DNA of 64,000 bases from Adenophora triphylla var. japonica (lineage: Eukaryota; Streptophyta; Magnoliopsida; Asterales; Campanulaceae), in the NCBI GenBank assembly GCA_022495995.1, contig JAFEMH010000935.1, positions 472,501-536,500 on the forward strand, given 5' to 3'. This document shows, piece after piece, positions 22,369 to 32,888 of this stretch (positions within the stretch are counted from its first letter, which is position 1; each line of letters starts with the position of its first letter). A program made the position numbers and the translations under genes. The notes beneath the pieces were generated by a model. It was not told where the DNA came from. It did no database searches and worked only from the letters and a program-made list of their open reading frames with translations.

Positions 22369-23913
22369 ATGGGGAGAACAAAGGATAAAGGTAAAGCAGT
22401 TGATGCTCAGCCTAGAAAGAAAAGAAACATTGTTATTGAGGAGCCCCCTCGAGTGCCCGACGATTTCATGGGCTTGACTAAGTTGACAGATTCTCAAAAA
22501 AATAAATGGAGAAACCTTGCGAATGGTAGGGACATTCAAGTAACTAGATTTTTGTGTGTGGAAACTTTGCAAAAGTTGGGTTTGTATGATTTGGTTAGGA
22601 GTCTATTGAACAACATCGGATTGGGAGGTTTCTTGGGCAAAAGTGCGGGGGTATACAAGCGAGTGACGCTTGAATTTTTGGCTACCATAGAGAGACGTGA
22701 GGAGAATGGGATTTGGAGTGTGCGTTTTAATACAAATGATATTACGAGGACTTTGTCATATGCTGCAGCTAGAGAGTATTTGGGTGTGAGTGAGCCCAGA
22801 GGAGAGTGGTCAGAAAGGGATAGGACTGTTGAGACGTTCTTCTTTGAGTTGACGGGAAAATTTATGCAAAAGCCCTACGTGGTCATGAAATCTCTTTCCC
22901 ATCCTGCGTGGAAGCTTCTTTATAGGGGTTTATCTATGACTTTCTATGCTAATGGGGAGCCGGCGCAGATGAATGCCCTACAGTTTGCAACTATGGAGTG
23001 TGCTTTGCCTTCCAACACTGTGATTATGGATTGGGTCGATTTATTTTTCAGGAGGTGTGAGGCTTTGGGAGTTAATGGAAATGGGAACATCCCGGTGGGT
23101 GGTATGGTGACTTTGTTAGTGGAAAACTTTGTTCGTAATCATCCTAGATCAGTGGGGAATGCAAATGGGCCCTTATTCTATGATCGGTTCTTCCTATACC
23201 GATATGACACTTTCAAGCGGATCTATGGGCAGAATGAGGCATTGACTTTTACTTATGGGGGTGATAGGAGCTTTAGGTGTGCACCGGGAGTGGTATTTCC
23301 TGCGGGCCCATAGGCACGGGATTGGAGGATGCCATTTGTTGCCGACATGACATTGAGAGATATGAGGAGAGATATGGGTGAGAGGGTGAGTGATGATGAA
23401 GAAGAGCAGCAGCAAGAGCAGCAGGATGATGAGCGAAGGGGTGGTGATGACCATCGAGATGAGAGAGCGATTTGAGACCGGGACCATGGAGGCTATGCAG
23501 GCCATGGTCAGGATCAGACGAGGATGGCAGGAGCCTTTGATTATTGGGGTGATATGAGAGCATATTTGGATGCTCAATACCAGAGAGATGCGGAGGAGAG
23601 AGAGAGAAGATATAGAGAGGAGTGTGAGGCTAGGGAGGCACAGAACTTGATGTGGCACACTCGATTTGATTATGTGGATAGGCATTGGGATGCGCAGGAT
23701 GACAGATTGGAGGCGTTGGAGGACAGGCTGGATACTACGAATAGAATGGTATTTCAGCAGCAGCTTTGGATGCAGCAGTCTGAGCCGAGACAGTATGAGC
23801 CAGTCCCAGATGAGCATTTTCAGGAGATGATGAGGAGAGCTGATAGGCGGAGACAGCGGCAGTTGGCCCGTGAGGCCCAGTTTCCAGATGGGGGCTTCGG
23901 CCCGAGATATTGA
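22369..23913 (+). pseudogene. Athila env-like ORF (ATHILA ORF1 family), two in-frame stops
   Basis: Occupies the env position downstream of pol. The first 314 residues match what I know as the plant ATHILA ORF1 family: a basic N-terminus (GRTKDKGKAVDAQPRKKR, possibly a nuclear signal), WRNLANGRDIQVTRF, REYLGVSEP and FDRFFLYRYDTFKRIYG-like blocks. TAG at 23311 and TGA at 23473 interrupt the frame, which continues without a shift to 23913. The tail is acidic (DDEEEQQQEQQ), then Glu/Arg-rich and probably coiled coil. I see no signal peptide or membrane segment, so an envelope role is not supported by the sequence. Function unknown. Confidence 0.78.
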
Positions 23914-24651
23914 GGGTACCTTTTCTTATACCCTTCCCTTTTTACATTTAAACTGTCCTGTTTCGTTATTGTGCACACATTGAGGACACTGTGGAGTTTA
24001 AGTGTGGGGGAAGGGCGGTGCCTTGTATTGTATGTATATGCTAAAAAAAATGAAATGAAAAAGAAAAAAAAAATAATAGAATGGCTAAGTGAAAACCCGA
24101 AAGGGCACTTAGGCAAAAGGTGAGAAATTGAGTGATAACATCCTTATTCACCGGCGTGGAGACATAAGGGGGAATTAGGAGTTCGGGTAGGAACATCTTT
24201 GGAGATGGAGGTTCGTGTTAGAGGCGTTAGGATAGAAATCCTCGTGCACCTTGGAGTAATAAGGGGGGTTGGAGAATAGCACGAGGTAAGTTTTTGTTGA
24301 GCACTCCCTTTTCTTAACATTAACTTTTGACTGAGGGTGTACATTGTGTAGTGTGAGCAAGTGTGGGGGAAAATTTAGGACATTTTAGTTTCCCCCCACT
24401 ATCATTGTGAGGGCCCTAGTTTGGACGTTCATTTTATTATGGAGTTTGATGTCAAGCTAGGGTCATTGATTTTCTTTTGGGGAGTCGTATGGAGACGGAG
24501 TTTTGTACACTCCGGTATCATTTTGATTGACTTGTATTGGTGGTTAGAGGAGCTAGGTATCATTTTCTTCCACATATCTGCTTTAGATCAATTTTAGATT
24601 GGAGTTAGGATATTACTCAGGGAGGAGTAATGGTCTAAGTGTGGGGGAATT
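23914..24651 (+). other. Athila 3' non-coding region with repeated purine tracts
   Basis: AAGTGTGGGGG occurs at 24000-24010, 24359-24369 and 24637-24647, besides 21533-21543. The last one touches the LTR and is the likely polypurine tract. An A-rich run lies at 24042-24080. No coding blocks seen; the short open frames on the minus strand look accidental. Confidence 0.7.
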
Positions 24652-26151
24652 TGATGAGTGGATTATATATATATCATTTTACCTATGTTTTCGAATGCTT
24701 TATATTGATTTTGATGTATTTAGATTAGTTTTTGATGTATTTGAGAGAAATTATGTTATGTGAGGTTGTGTGGGAAAACAATACATGTTAAGGGTAGTTT
24801 TGTCATTTTCTTTGTATTTGGTGGTGGAATTTCATGATGCCGACGAGTGCAAGGCAATTGTCAGTGAAAAAGTGGCAACAAATTGGTCAAAGGACGAAGC
24901 TCGGGGTCAAACAAAGCCAAGGGACGAAGGCCAGTCAAAGCTGAGTAAAATTGGGCAATTCTGCATTTGGCACGAGTGGAGAACGACTGGAGAAGGATTG
25001 AGCACGAGTGGAGAACGAATGGGGTCAAGGGCAATTCCAGGAGAGCTGATCAGAACGACTTGGCATAGGGAGCACGACTCGTGAGCACGAGTGGAGGCCA
25101 AGCCATGAATCAAGCAATTGTAATCAGAACGATTTGGGGGCTCTGGCACGAGTCGTTCTCATGACTTGGATTGAAGGGCACGACTCGTGCTAATTAGCAC
25201 GACTCGTGCCAGGACGCGTATTGTGACGTCATCACGGATTTTGGAGCAGATTTTGATGAATCTTCTTAATTCCTTTTCCTAGTTTATGAAGGACTGCATT
25301 AAGGAGTATATATACTCCCTTTATTATTATTATTAGGTACTTTTCATATTATTTTTCTTGCCTAGGTTTTTGAAGGATTGAAGGATTTCGGATTTTTAAG
25401 GTTTTTGCTATTTTTCCAGGTTTGATGTATTGTTATTATTCATACTTTGTGATCGTTATCATGAATATGAGTAGCTAAATTCCCTTTTCATGGATTGGAT
25501 GTAGTAATTGTGGAACCTTTATGCTAATTCAAGTTTGAATTCTTCCAAACTCTCTCATTCTTGTTTGATGAATTAATTATCATTCTTTTATTTGTTTTAG
25601 ACTGTTGCACTACCGTGAACAGTTTATTTAAAGCACCCTAATTCATCAATTAGGTTGGATTGTTGACCTACCGGAATACAATACAACTTAGATTCATATA
25701 TTTCTTGTGGACTTAATGAGTTTCTTGAATGTTATTTTGACCTACCGGAATTGATAACAGGATAGAAATATTGGGGTTGCAATCCGCACACCAAACGTCC
25801 CAACCCTTAACCAAGTGAAAGAGTCTTTGAATGAGATTGTTATTTTTCTTATCAAAATCATTAGCATAGAGGGGATGCAATTATGAAATCCCATCCGTGA
25901 ATTTCTTTGATCTGATTAAATCCTAGTTTATTGCTTTCTTGTTTTCTTCAATTAAATAGTTTAATTTCTTGTTTTAATAATTTAGGTAATAAACCAAATC
26001 AAAAACCCCACTTTGTTACTTTGAGCATTAATTAAATTTACTTGTTAAAACACACGAGTCTCTGTGGTTCGACCCTTACTATTGTACATTGCTACTTCGG
26101 TGACTTGTACACTTGCAAGGTTTTTATTACACAGTGAAATTTTCTCCATCA
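24652..26151 (+). repeat. Athila 3' LTR
   Basis: Starts TGATGAGTGG just after the polypurine tract and ends CTCCATCA, with inverted termini TGATG and CATCA, length 1500 bp. U3 contains many copies of (G)CACGAGT or CACGACTCGTG (25073-25083, 25178-25190, 25197-25209), the last two forming a 34-nt near-perfect inverted repeat. A TATA-like GTATATATACTCC lies near 25308-25320. Downstream sequence to 26151 is AT-rich leader-like. Confidence 0.88.
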
Positions 26152-27442
26152 GTAATAATTACCCAGCTACATGGTTGGTCCGTACGGACCTTATTGCATG
26201 CAAGGTTGGTCCGTACGGACCTTATTGCAACCAGACACCATCATTGCTGAATCTTCTTAAAGTCCACATATTCCCTCAAATCGAGAAAAACCAAAAATTT
26301 GGATTACCTGGAAGGTCCGTACGGACCTTCTTGCACAAATCCTGGCACTATAAATAGAGGGCTCCCCCTCCCTCATTTCACACATCTCCCTCTTCTCTCC
26401 TCTCCCCCCAATCTTCTGGCACCCCTCTAAGTCCTCTCGAGGCACTCCCGGCCCCTTTCGGATCATTCCGAGGCCTTCCGAGCTCCCTCGTGGTGCTCCG
26501 AAGCCTCTCCGAGCGCTCCCGCGATGCTCCCGCGCTGCCCCGAGGCACTCTCGAGGTACTATGAGGTCCCTCGTGGTACTCCGAGGCCTTGCCTGGTGTT
26601 TCCCGAGGCGTCCTGGCCCTTTTCGAGCCAAACCGACGATTCCGAGGCACGCCGAACCTCTGCCCGAATCCAACCGACGATTCTGAGGCACGCCGAACCT
26701 ATGCCCGAATCCAACTGACGATTCCGAGGCACGCCGAACCTCTGCCCGAATCCAACCGACGATCCCGACGCACGCCGAACCTCTGTCCGAATCCAATCGA
26801 CGATCCCAACGCACGCCAAAACTCTGTCCGAGTGCACACTTGACAATTCTGAAGCACGCCGAAGCTCTGTCTGCAGACAACCGGCACATCCCGAAGCAAT
26901 CCCGGTCCGTCCCGGAACACTATTCCACCCTCAAGCACTATTCCCCCGCGGAAGACAGACACGAACCAACATTGGTAAGGCTTCCTTCCTACACTATTTC
27001 AATACATTTCAATAAAGCAGTGTACAATGTAGACATCCGATACAGCATGCATTTTTAAAAGCACACACACACACAACAGTTAAAGAATATTAGGGGTACC
27101 GAAAGACTCGTTTTTACGAGGCGACTCGGGTGAGCTCTAATATTCTAATATTCTCTTCCCGAGGAGTCATCTGGCCTCCGAACTCAAAAATCTCATCACA
27201 CAAAAAACAATTTATTTTTAAACTGATGCCCTTTTTCAATGTTTTGGGCTTAATAAAAACGGCGTGGCGACTCTACAAGCAACACACAGCGAGACACCTC
27301 CAACCGCAAAATGGAACGAGCCAGATGCCGGGGCACGAACGCGCTGCCTATCGGATCCGGGCGACTTCCCGAACGCGAACGCACGAAATGCGAGATGTGC
27401 CGGGGTAAAATCCGCGTGCGAGCCGGATCCCGGGCAGTTTCA
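26152..27442 (+). repeat. Ogre-like 5' LTR, right part, preceded by GTAAT duplication
   Basis: GTAAT at 26152-26156 repeats 15822-15826. Then follow GGTCCGTACGGACC at 26177-26190, 26208-26221 and 26314-26327, and a TATA box (TATAAATAG at 26349). The transcribed part is very GC-rich and CT-rich. A block at 27095-27290 (AAGACTCGT, ACGAGGCGACTCGGGTGA, GGCGTGGCGACTC) reappears on the minus strand at 51270-51415. The LTR ends near 27442, three bases before a primer binding site. Open frames of 60-210 codons on both strands here are GC-skewed repeat sequence and have no recognised domain. Confidence 0.7.
26631..26877 (+). repeat. 41-bp minisatellite in the Ogre-like LTR
   Basis: Six tandem copies of a 41-bp unit containing CGAGGCACGCCGAACCTCTG, with starts at 26631, 26672, 26713, 26754, 26795 and 26836. 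The first four are close copies and the last two are diverged. Confidence 0.85.
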
Positions 27443-27444
27443 GT

Positions 27445-27462
27445 TGGCGACTCCGCTGGGGA
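27445..27462 (+). other. primer binding site of the Ogre-like element
   Basis: TGGCGACTCCGCTGGGGA is the tRNA-Arg-complementary type of site I associate with Ogre elements. It lies two bases after CA at 27441-27442, which fixes the LTR end and the plus orientation. Confidence 0.8.
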
Positions 27463-28473
27463 CGTTTTGTTTTTAAAAAAAAACTTTTAAACAAAAACAA
27501 AAGATTTTTTTAAAACAATGATGAGGGTCAAACTTTCATTTTACCCCTTTCTTTAACTGTTGTGTGTGTTCATGTGCTTTACTTTTTATTTACAAAAAAA
27601 ATATAAAAATACAAAAAAAAATGCATCAATATACATCTGTGTACATATATTTAAAATTCTTAAAAAACTTCGTTTTACTCGTAAAAAAATTTTAGAGACC
27701 GCACACTACTCGCCTTTCTTTGCCTCGGTTACACACCGCACACTACTCTCTGCTTTGCCTCGGTTACAGCGCACGCTACAGCCTTGCTTTGCCTCGGATA
27801 CACTGCACACTACAACCCTTAACCCGGAGTGGTCTCAGTTGCAGTCCGTTTGATCTTCCTAGGCCTCTTGAATGCGCACGGGATCATTTCAAACATCCCA
27901 TCCTAGCCAAGCGTCAACCCTGCACGTTTGAGTCTTGAGTCACACTCTGTCCAGACTCGGTTGGTTTTACCCGGTCAGGTGTCATACGGCTGGATACATA
28001 TCCCATGCCGGCCATCTTCTGAGTCGAAGCTCGGAACTCAAGATCCCTTGCGCAAGCAAAGCGATGAAAGGTCATGCTAAAATCTTGACCCGATCTTGAT
28101 TTTCCGAAGCTACACCCAGACGATGTTCTGTCCCGGATATACATCCATGCCCACATGACACCATGTCATCAAGCCTTTAATATGTAATTGCTATTTGAGT
28201 ATTCCATTATTCAATTAAGTTTATAAGCACAAATATACGTTATTTCATCATCACGATGAAGGGTCTTAGCCGGAGAACAACCCGGCTAGTCGTGTGTTCG
28301 TGGTTTCAGGTCTATTTGTTGGAGATCAACCTAATTGCTGAACTGAGACTGATCTGGACCGTTTCCTGCATCATCAAAGCGTTATAAGCTAAAACCCATG
28401 CATAGAATTAGAGGTTTTCAAATCTAAATGTGAGGTGGAGATAAAAGATATGCATATCTACGATTAATAATGA
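27463..28473 (+). other. untranslated leader of the Ogre-like element, no coding block seen
   Basis: Starts A-rich, then holds three spaced copies of CTTTGCCTCGGTTACA-like sequence (27718-27800), and a stretch of mixed composition to about 28400. Ogre elements have long leaders, so this fits. No gag or other protein block is seen before the sequence becomes AT-rich; the rest of this element is missing or displaced by later insertions. Confidence 0.5.
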
Positions 28474-28690
28474 ACGGTTTGGTGGTTTGGTTTATTGGTT
28501 CGGTTTGGTGGTTTGGTCTCGCAGTCTCGAACCGTGGTTTGGGGGGTACAGACCGCATACTAAATCGAACCACACAGTTTGACAATTTTTGGAACCGAAC
28601 CAAATCGCTATTGCTTGAAAACCGAACTAAACCGCGTGATTTGGTTTGATTCGGTTCTGAATCGCAGTTTGGACCGAACCATTTACACTC
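28474..28690. repeat. fold-back sequence rich in GGTTTGG and CCGAACC
   Basis: The left half repeats GGTTTGGTGGTTTGG and GGTTCGG, and the right half contains the complementary CCGAACCAAATCG and CCGAACCATTT. It can fold on itself. Such sequence is common in small plant non-autonomous transposons, but I could not define exact terminal repeats or a target duplication. Confidence 0.5.
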
Positions 28691-28799
28691 CTTCTACGTT
28701 GTATAAGAGAAATAATAAAGTTATAAAAATTGTTATAAAATTTAAGTTATAAGACAATGTGTCAGATGTTTTGATACTTTTAGTTTTTAATTTTAATGT

Positions 28800-29527
28800 T
28801 GAATGTTTCGTGTAGCTAGGAAGCTTCAAACAACTCAACAGATCACGGATGTGAGTACAAATGTGTCTCACAACTTCCACACATCCACAAATTATGCAGC
28901 GGAATAAAATAATAACACAAGAATTATATACGCTCACTGGTCTTGCAACCAGCAAACTAGGCTTATGCCCAAAAACTTTTCACTATTAAAACTTATGTTG
29001 CTTACAAAAATTCGAAGAAGTGAAAACTAAAAGACGAAAATACTAAACAAGTTCTAATCACCTTCTATGACTAGAACAGACTCTCTTTCCCAAGTAGACT
29101 CTATTCCAATCAGAAGTAAAACAAAGAACTTGACAAAAACCTAGATGTGAGTTCGGATGTATGTCACAACCTTCACTCACAACCTAAAGTTACAATATGA
29201 AAACGTGAATAGCAAAGGTATTTTTTTCTCTTAAAAATTGTGTCTTCTCTTGTGAGAAGATCTTCACGAATCCAATGCTTTCCTTATGTGAGTTTTCCAA
29301 TTCCTACAAGGAAACATAAAGCACACTCACAAGGAAAAAGATTGTTAGTAGGTTAGTCCTAATTTAAAAACTATGTACATAAATAAAAGATATTTACTAT
29401 ATTAACAAAGTCCTTTTCAAAGTAGGACACAATAAATCTTTCATGAAAGTCCCAAAATCAACTTACCAAATTTGATGCAATTCAAAAATAAGGAAACATC
29501 ATTTGTTTCCAAAAACTCATGCTTTCA
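28800..29527 (-). repeat. 3' LTR of the SIRE element, TATA region deleted
   Basis: 728 bp. Compared with the 5' LTR it lacks 29 bases between CTTGTG and AGAAG at about 29256. The missing segment in the other copy includes the minus-strand TATA-like ATATAAATA. Scattered substitutions also separate the two LTRs. Confidence 0.92.
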
Positions 29528-29835
29528 ATCTCCCCCTATTTTGGACTTTCTGGTCAAAACCAAAGATTTATGATTTGATCACTAAGATCAACATTTTCAA
29601 ATTTGAAATCTCCCCCTGAATGGATGTGTGTGCAGATGTGTCAACACATCCACACACATCTGCATAAACCAAATTAGAATAAAAACTTGCAGATTAAAAT
29701 ATAACAAAAGCCACCATTCAGCAACATATTTTAAGTTTTACAGACCATTGTTTAATCTAATAGAAAATTAAAGAACAGAAACTAAACATTGTTTTGAACC
29801 ACCACAGATTAAAACAGAAATAACTCCCCCTAAAT
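29528..29835 (-). other. SIRE 3' region with multiple polypurine tracts
   Basis: Minus-strand purine runs of the type AGGGGGAGAT lie at about 29529-29538 (directly before the LTR), 29609-29618 and 29823-29831, and a fourth at about 31994-32001 upstream of the env-like ORF. Repeated polypurine tracts are a known Sirevirus trait. The GATGTG and CACATC words at 29622-29665 are part of an element-wide pattern. Confidence 0.75.
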
Positions 29836-31854
29836 TTAAAGAGCCCAGCTTCTCCAAGATGAGAAGTCAGGAGCAGCACTAGCAGGTTCAGGAGCAGCAG
29901 CTTCAGCACTAGTTCCTTCTCCCCCTTTTTGAACAGAAAGAGTTGCATGCCACCTTAGAAGTTGGTCCTTGAGAGCTTTGAGGTTGTTGGCATGGGATTT
30001 GGAGGATTGCATTTGTTCATTCAGTGCAGTGGTAAGTGCTTCAGCAGCTGCAATTTCAGCATCCAGGTCTTGCATTTGGGCATCAAAGTGAGACACAGAT
30101 GTGGGACTAGATGTGCCCACATAAGGCATAGCAATTTCAGGTACAACTTCCAGTGGTAGATCAACAAACCTTTGCTTTTCATCCAATAAGGTTTTGGATT
30201 CCTTAAACAAATCAAACTTATCAACCCTAACTTCACCTTTTTCAGCCTTCACACCTTGAGCTATTAGGATTTGAGAGATGAGAGAAGGGTAAGGTAAGGA
30301 CCATTTCTTGGAGGGAGATTCACCATACCCACAAATTTTTCTGAATATAAACTCACCAAAATTTATGGTCTTATTAGCACCTAACCTATATAGCAAATCA
30401 GCTTGAACCCTAGTGACAGAGGTTTTATTGTTGGAGGGGCAAAGATTGGCAGTTAGAATGGAATGGAGAAAGCAGTACAATGAAGTGAGAGATCCACTAC
30501 CTAAGTCCTTTGGCTTGATGGGCCAAGATGCTACTTTTCCATGGGTGATGGTAGAAACCAATTCTTCCTCAGATACATCACAGACATGATCTAAACCATT
30601 CTCTAAACCAAGAAAATCATTTATTACAGAAGGAGAAAGGGGGATAAACTTGCCTCTCACATAGACAGAACAGAATATAGGGGATGAGGGTCTATCTAAC
30701 CCTTTGGTCAAATTGGCATAAAACTCATAAACCAGTTTGGGAAGGAAGGGAAGAGGGTGATCAGCAGTCAAAAACAAGCCTCTCTTTTCAAAGAATTTGT
30801 CTAAGCCCAATTTAGAGAAAGTCTCCCTATCTCTTTTCATTTCAGCAATGAAAGCCTTGTTCACAATTTGAGCATGCCTATCAGAGGTATCAGCAGATAA
30901 AAATTTTGATGAAATAGGTTTTAAAGCAGTAGAGATAGAAAGGGTTTTAGAAATACCCTTTTGTGCTTTCTGTCTGGTGAATGTGCGTTTGGATGTGTGC
31001 ACATCTGCAGGCACATCCTTAGAAGGTGAGGGCACCTTTTCAATTTTTGCTTCAGGCTCATTATCAGAGGGGGCATAAAGGGATTTATCCTCCTTTTCTT
31101 GTTCTAACTCATCACGACCCAGCTTATAATTCTCGTCAGATGTAGTGTCATCACTTTCATAGCTCCCATCAGACTCTTCAGCCTCCTCAGTAATCGGCTC
31201 TAGATCAGCTTCAGCTACCTTCTTTTTCCCTTTGAGCTCCATTAGGATGTTTGCAAGGGGTTCCTCATCTTTGTCAGCTGGAGGAGAAACAATAGGAGAA
31301 GCAACAACAGCAGGGACAACAGTTGGTGGAGCAGGTTGTTTTCTGGTTCTGGTTAGGGGTTGTTCTTCCTCTTCTTCTTTTTCTTCATCACAGGCAATGA
31401 CTGTGGAAGGTTTTCCTCCAGGTTTCTTTAGGTTTTTGGCCTTGTCAGCCTCTGAGAGTTTTCTCACCCTGTGAGATCTTCGAAGATTTCTTGGGGGTGC
31501 AGAATTGACAAAATGGCCCTTTGGTTTAGAGGTAGGCAGCTTCCTCTTTTTGGTTAAGGGAGTTTCTAAATGTGGAACAGGAGTCACAAAAGGATGTTCA
31601 ACAGATGGTTGAATAACTAGAGATGGTGGAGGAATAGGGATATTTGGGGATGATGGAGCAGCCGAGGGTTCCAATGTAGGGGATTTTGAGGGTGGAGCCT
31701 CCATGGCAGAATCAGACGAGGATGATGAAAGGGGTACCTCGAAGGTGAATTTAGGTTTTGGGGGTTGATCGACAATGGGGGTGTCAGCAGAGGTGACGAA
31801 AATTGGCTCTATGTTGAGCACACCCTCTTCTCGAATTTCTTTATACGATGCCAT
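29836..31854 (-). CDS. SIRE env-like ORF, intact
   Basis: 672 residues from the ATG at 31854; the frame is open to an upstream ATG at 31995 (719 residues), but MASYKEIREEG looks like the natural start and the extra 47 codons cover a purine tract. Residues up to about 330 are low complexity, Pro/Ser-rich with a basic stretch (KKRKLPTSKPKG) and acidic runs. The middle (about 350-560) has a plant transposon protein domain with KFIPLSPSVINDFLGLE and VTRVQADLLYRLG blocks, which I recall as 'putative plant transposon protein' (PF20167). The C-terminal 80 residues are Ala-rich with predicted coiled coil. No membrane segment is evident. The role is unknown. Confidence 0.82.
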   Translation of the reverse strand: MASYKEIREEGVLNIEPIFVTSADTPIVDQPPKPKFTFEVPLSSSSSDSAMEAPPSKSPTLEPSAAPSSPNIPIPPPSLVIQPSVEHPFVTPVPHLETPLTKKRKLPTSKPKGHFVNSAPPRNLRRSHRVRKLSEADKAKNLKKPGGKPSTVIACDEEKEEEEEQPLTRTRKQPAPPTVVPAVVASPIVSPPADKDEEPLANILMELKGKKKVAEADLEPITEEAEESDGSYESDDTTSDENYKLGRDELEQEKEDKSLYAPSDNEPEAKIEKVPSPSKDVPADVHTSKRTFTRQKAQKGISKTLSISTALKPISSKFLSADTSDRHAQIVNKAFIAEMKRDRETFSKLGLDKFFEKRGLFLTADHPLPFLPKLVYEFYANLTKGLDRPSSPIFCSVYVRGKFIPLSPSVINDFLGLENGLDHVCDVSEEELVSTITHGKVASWPIKPKDLGSGSLTSLYCFLHSILTANLCPSNNKTSVTRVQADLLYRLGANKTINFGEFIFRKICGYGESPSKKWSLPYPSLISQILIAQGVKAEKGEVRVDKFDLFKESKTLLDEKQRFVDLPLEVVPEIAMPYVGTSSPTSVSHFDAQMQDLDAEIAAAEALTTALNEQMQSSKSHANNLKALKDQLLRWHATLSVQKGGEGTSAEAAAPEPASAAPDFSSWRSWAL

Positions 31855-32888
31855 TAAATATGTACAAAATCTTAGGTAGAACAGTAGAGAGAGATTAATG
31901 CAGTGTGTGTGTGAGCAATTAAGGAAGAAGGAACAAGGGTTTAACAAGGGTTTATGGGGGATGGGATGGATGTGAGTTCTATTAAATACACACAACTCCC
32001 CCTTTCCAATTTAATTAAGGAATCATTCTCCAAAAAGGTTTCTCACAACCAAAATACCTAAAAGGCCTCCAACGGCTATAACCCCTTGAGATTTCCACAC
32101 ACAACAACCCTCGAAAAAATAGGGATTGGAATAAATCAAGATTTTGTCAACTTTTTATGGAAACAAAAATCACATCAAACATATCCTTTTTCACAGAACC
32201 CCTTTTCAAATTGTCCTTCCTTTTCAAATAAGAATTGATACACACCATTCTTTTTCATGGGATATATTGGAAAACAAAAACATGTTAAATCAAAGAGTAA
32301 GTTAAGAAAGAAAATAAATTAACTAGCATATTTACAAAGCACCCTATATGACCTAATATGCAGAATGTCTAGCATGATGCAACACACAGGTCAAGGAAAA
32401 ATCTCAGCTCACAGATGTGGCATAGGATGTGAGTCACATTTGGGGACACATTTAGATCACAAAAAGTCAATGAGCAATAATCCAATCTGCACAGCTCTAG
32501 GATGCATCCACCCATTTTTTTATTGTGGATATTTGCATTGTGAGTAGCTTTCACTTTTCTTGAATTCCAAAGATAGCCCTTTTTCCCAATGATCTTATCA
32601 AGTTTGATTTCAAGATTTCTTATGAGAATCACTTGATCACAATAGTTTGGCTTCATATTAAGGGTGAAGCAGCTGTTTCTCATTGAATTTTAAGGCACTC
32701 ACTGTGAGATATCTAGTAAGATTCTATAATGTTATCAAAAGACAACAAGAATAGGAAATGCCCACAATTAAGTGATCAGAAAATGTCAAAGATGAAAATT
32801 CACAAGTGATCACACTGAGATATTTCGTGCTAATGCATGATATATATAATTTTTTTTTGTTAGATAATATACGAATGTGCAAACAACC
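31855..32888 (-). other. SIRE non-coding region between RNase H and env-like ORF
   Basis: About 1 kb of AT-rich sequence without coding blocks. It holds a purine tract near 31994-32001 and three GATGTG-type words (32171-32435). It could carry the leader of a separate env-like transcript, which I cannot verify. Confidence 0.6.

Larger units (their letters stand above)
15827..26151 (+). mobile_element. Ty3/gypsy Athila-type element with 3' LTR only
   Basis: Order is primer binding site, gag, pol, long spacer, env-like ORF, 3' non-coding region with repeated AAGTGTGGGGG tracts, and a 1500-bp LTR. This layout, the env-like ORF and the tRNA-Asp-type binding site identify Athila. There is no 5' LTR: sequence left of the binding site does not resemble the end of the 3' LTR. 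GTAAT flanks both ends (15822-15826 and 26152-26156). Pol is uninterrupted, so the element may be fairly young. Confidence 0.88.

Noticed and set aside
26257..26889. 210-codon open frame on the minus strand, rich in Arg, Gly and Ser
   Set aside because: It lies over the GC-rich LTR and its 41-bp minisatellite; overlapping frames on both strands are equally open and no domain is seen.
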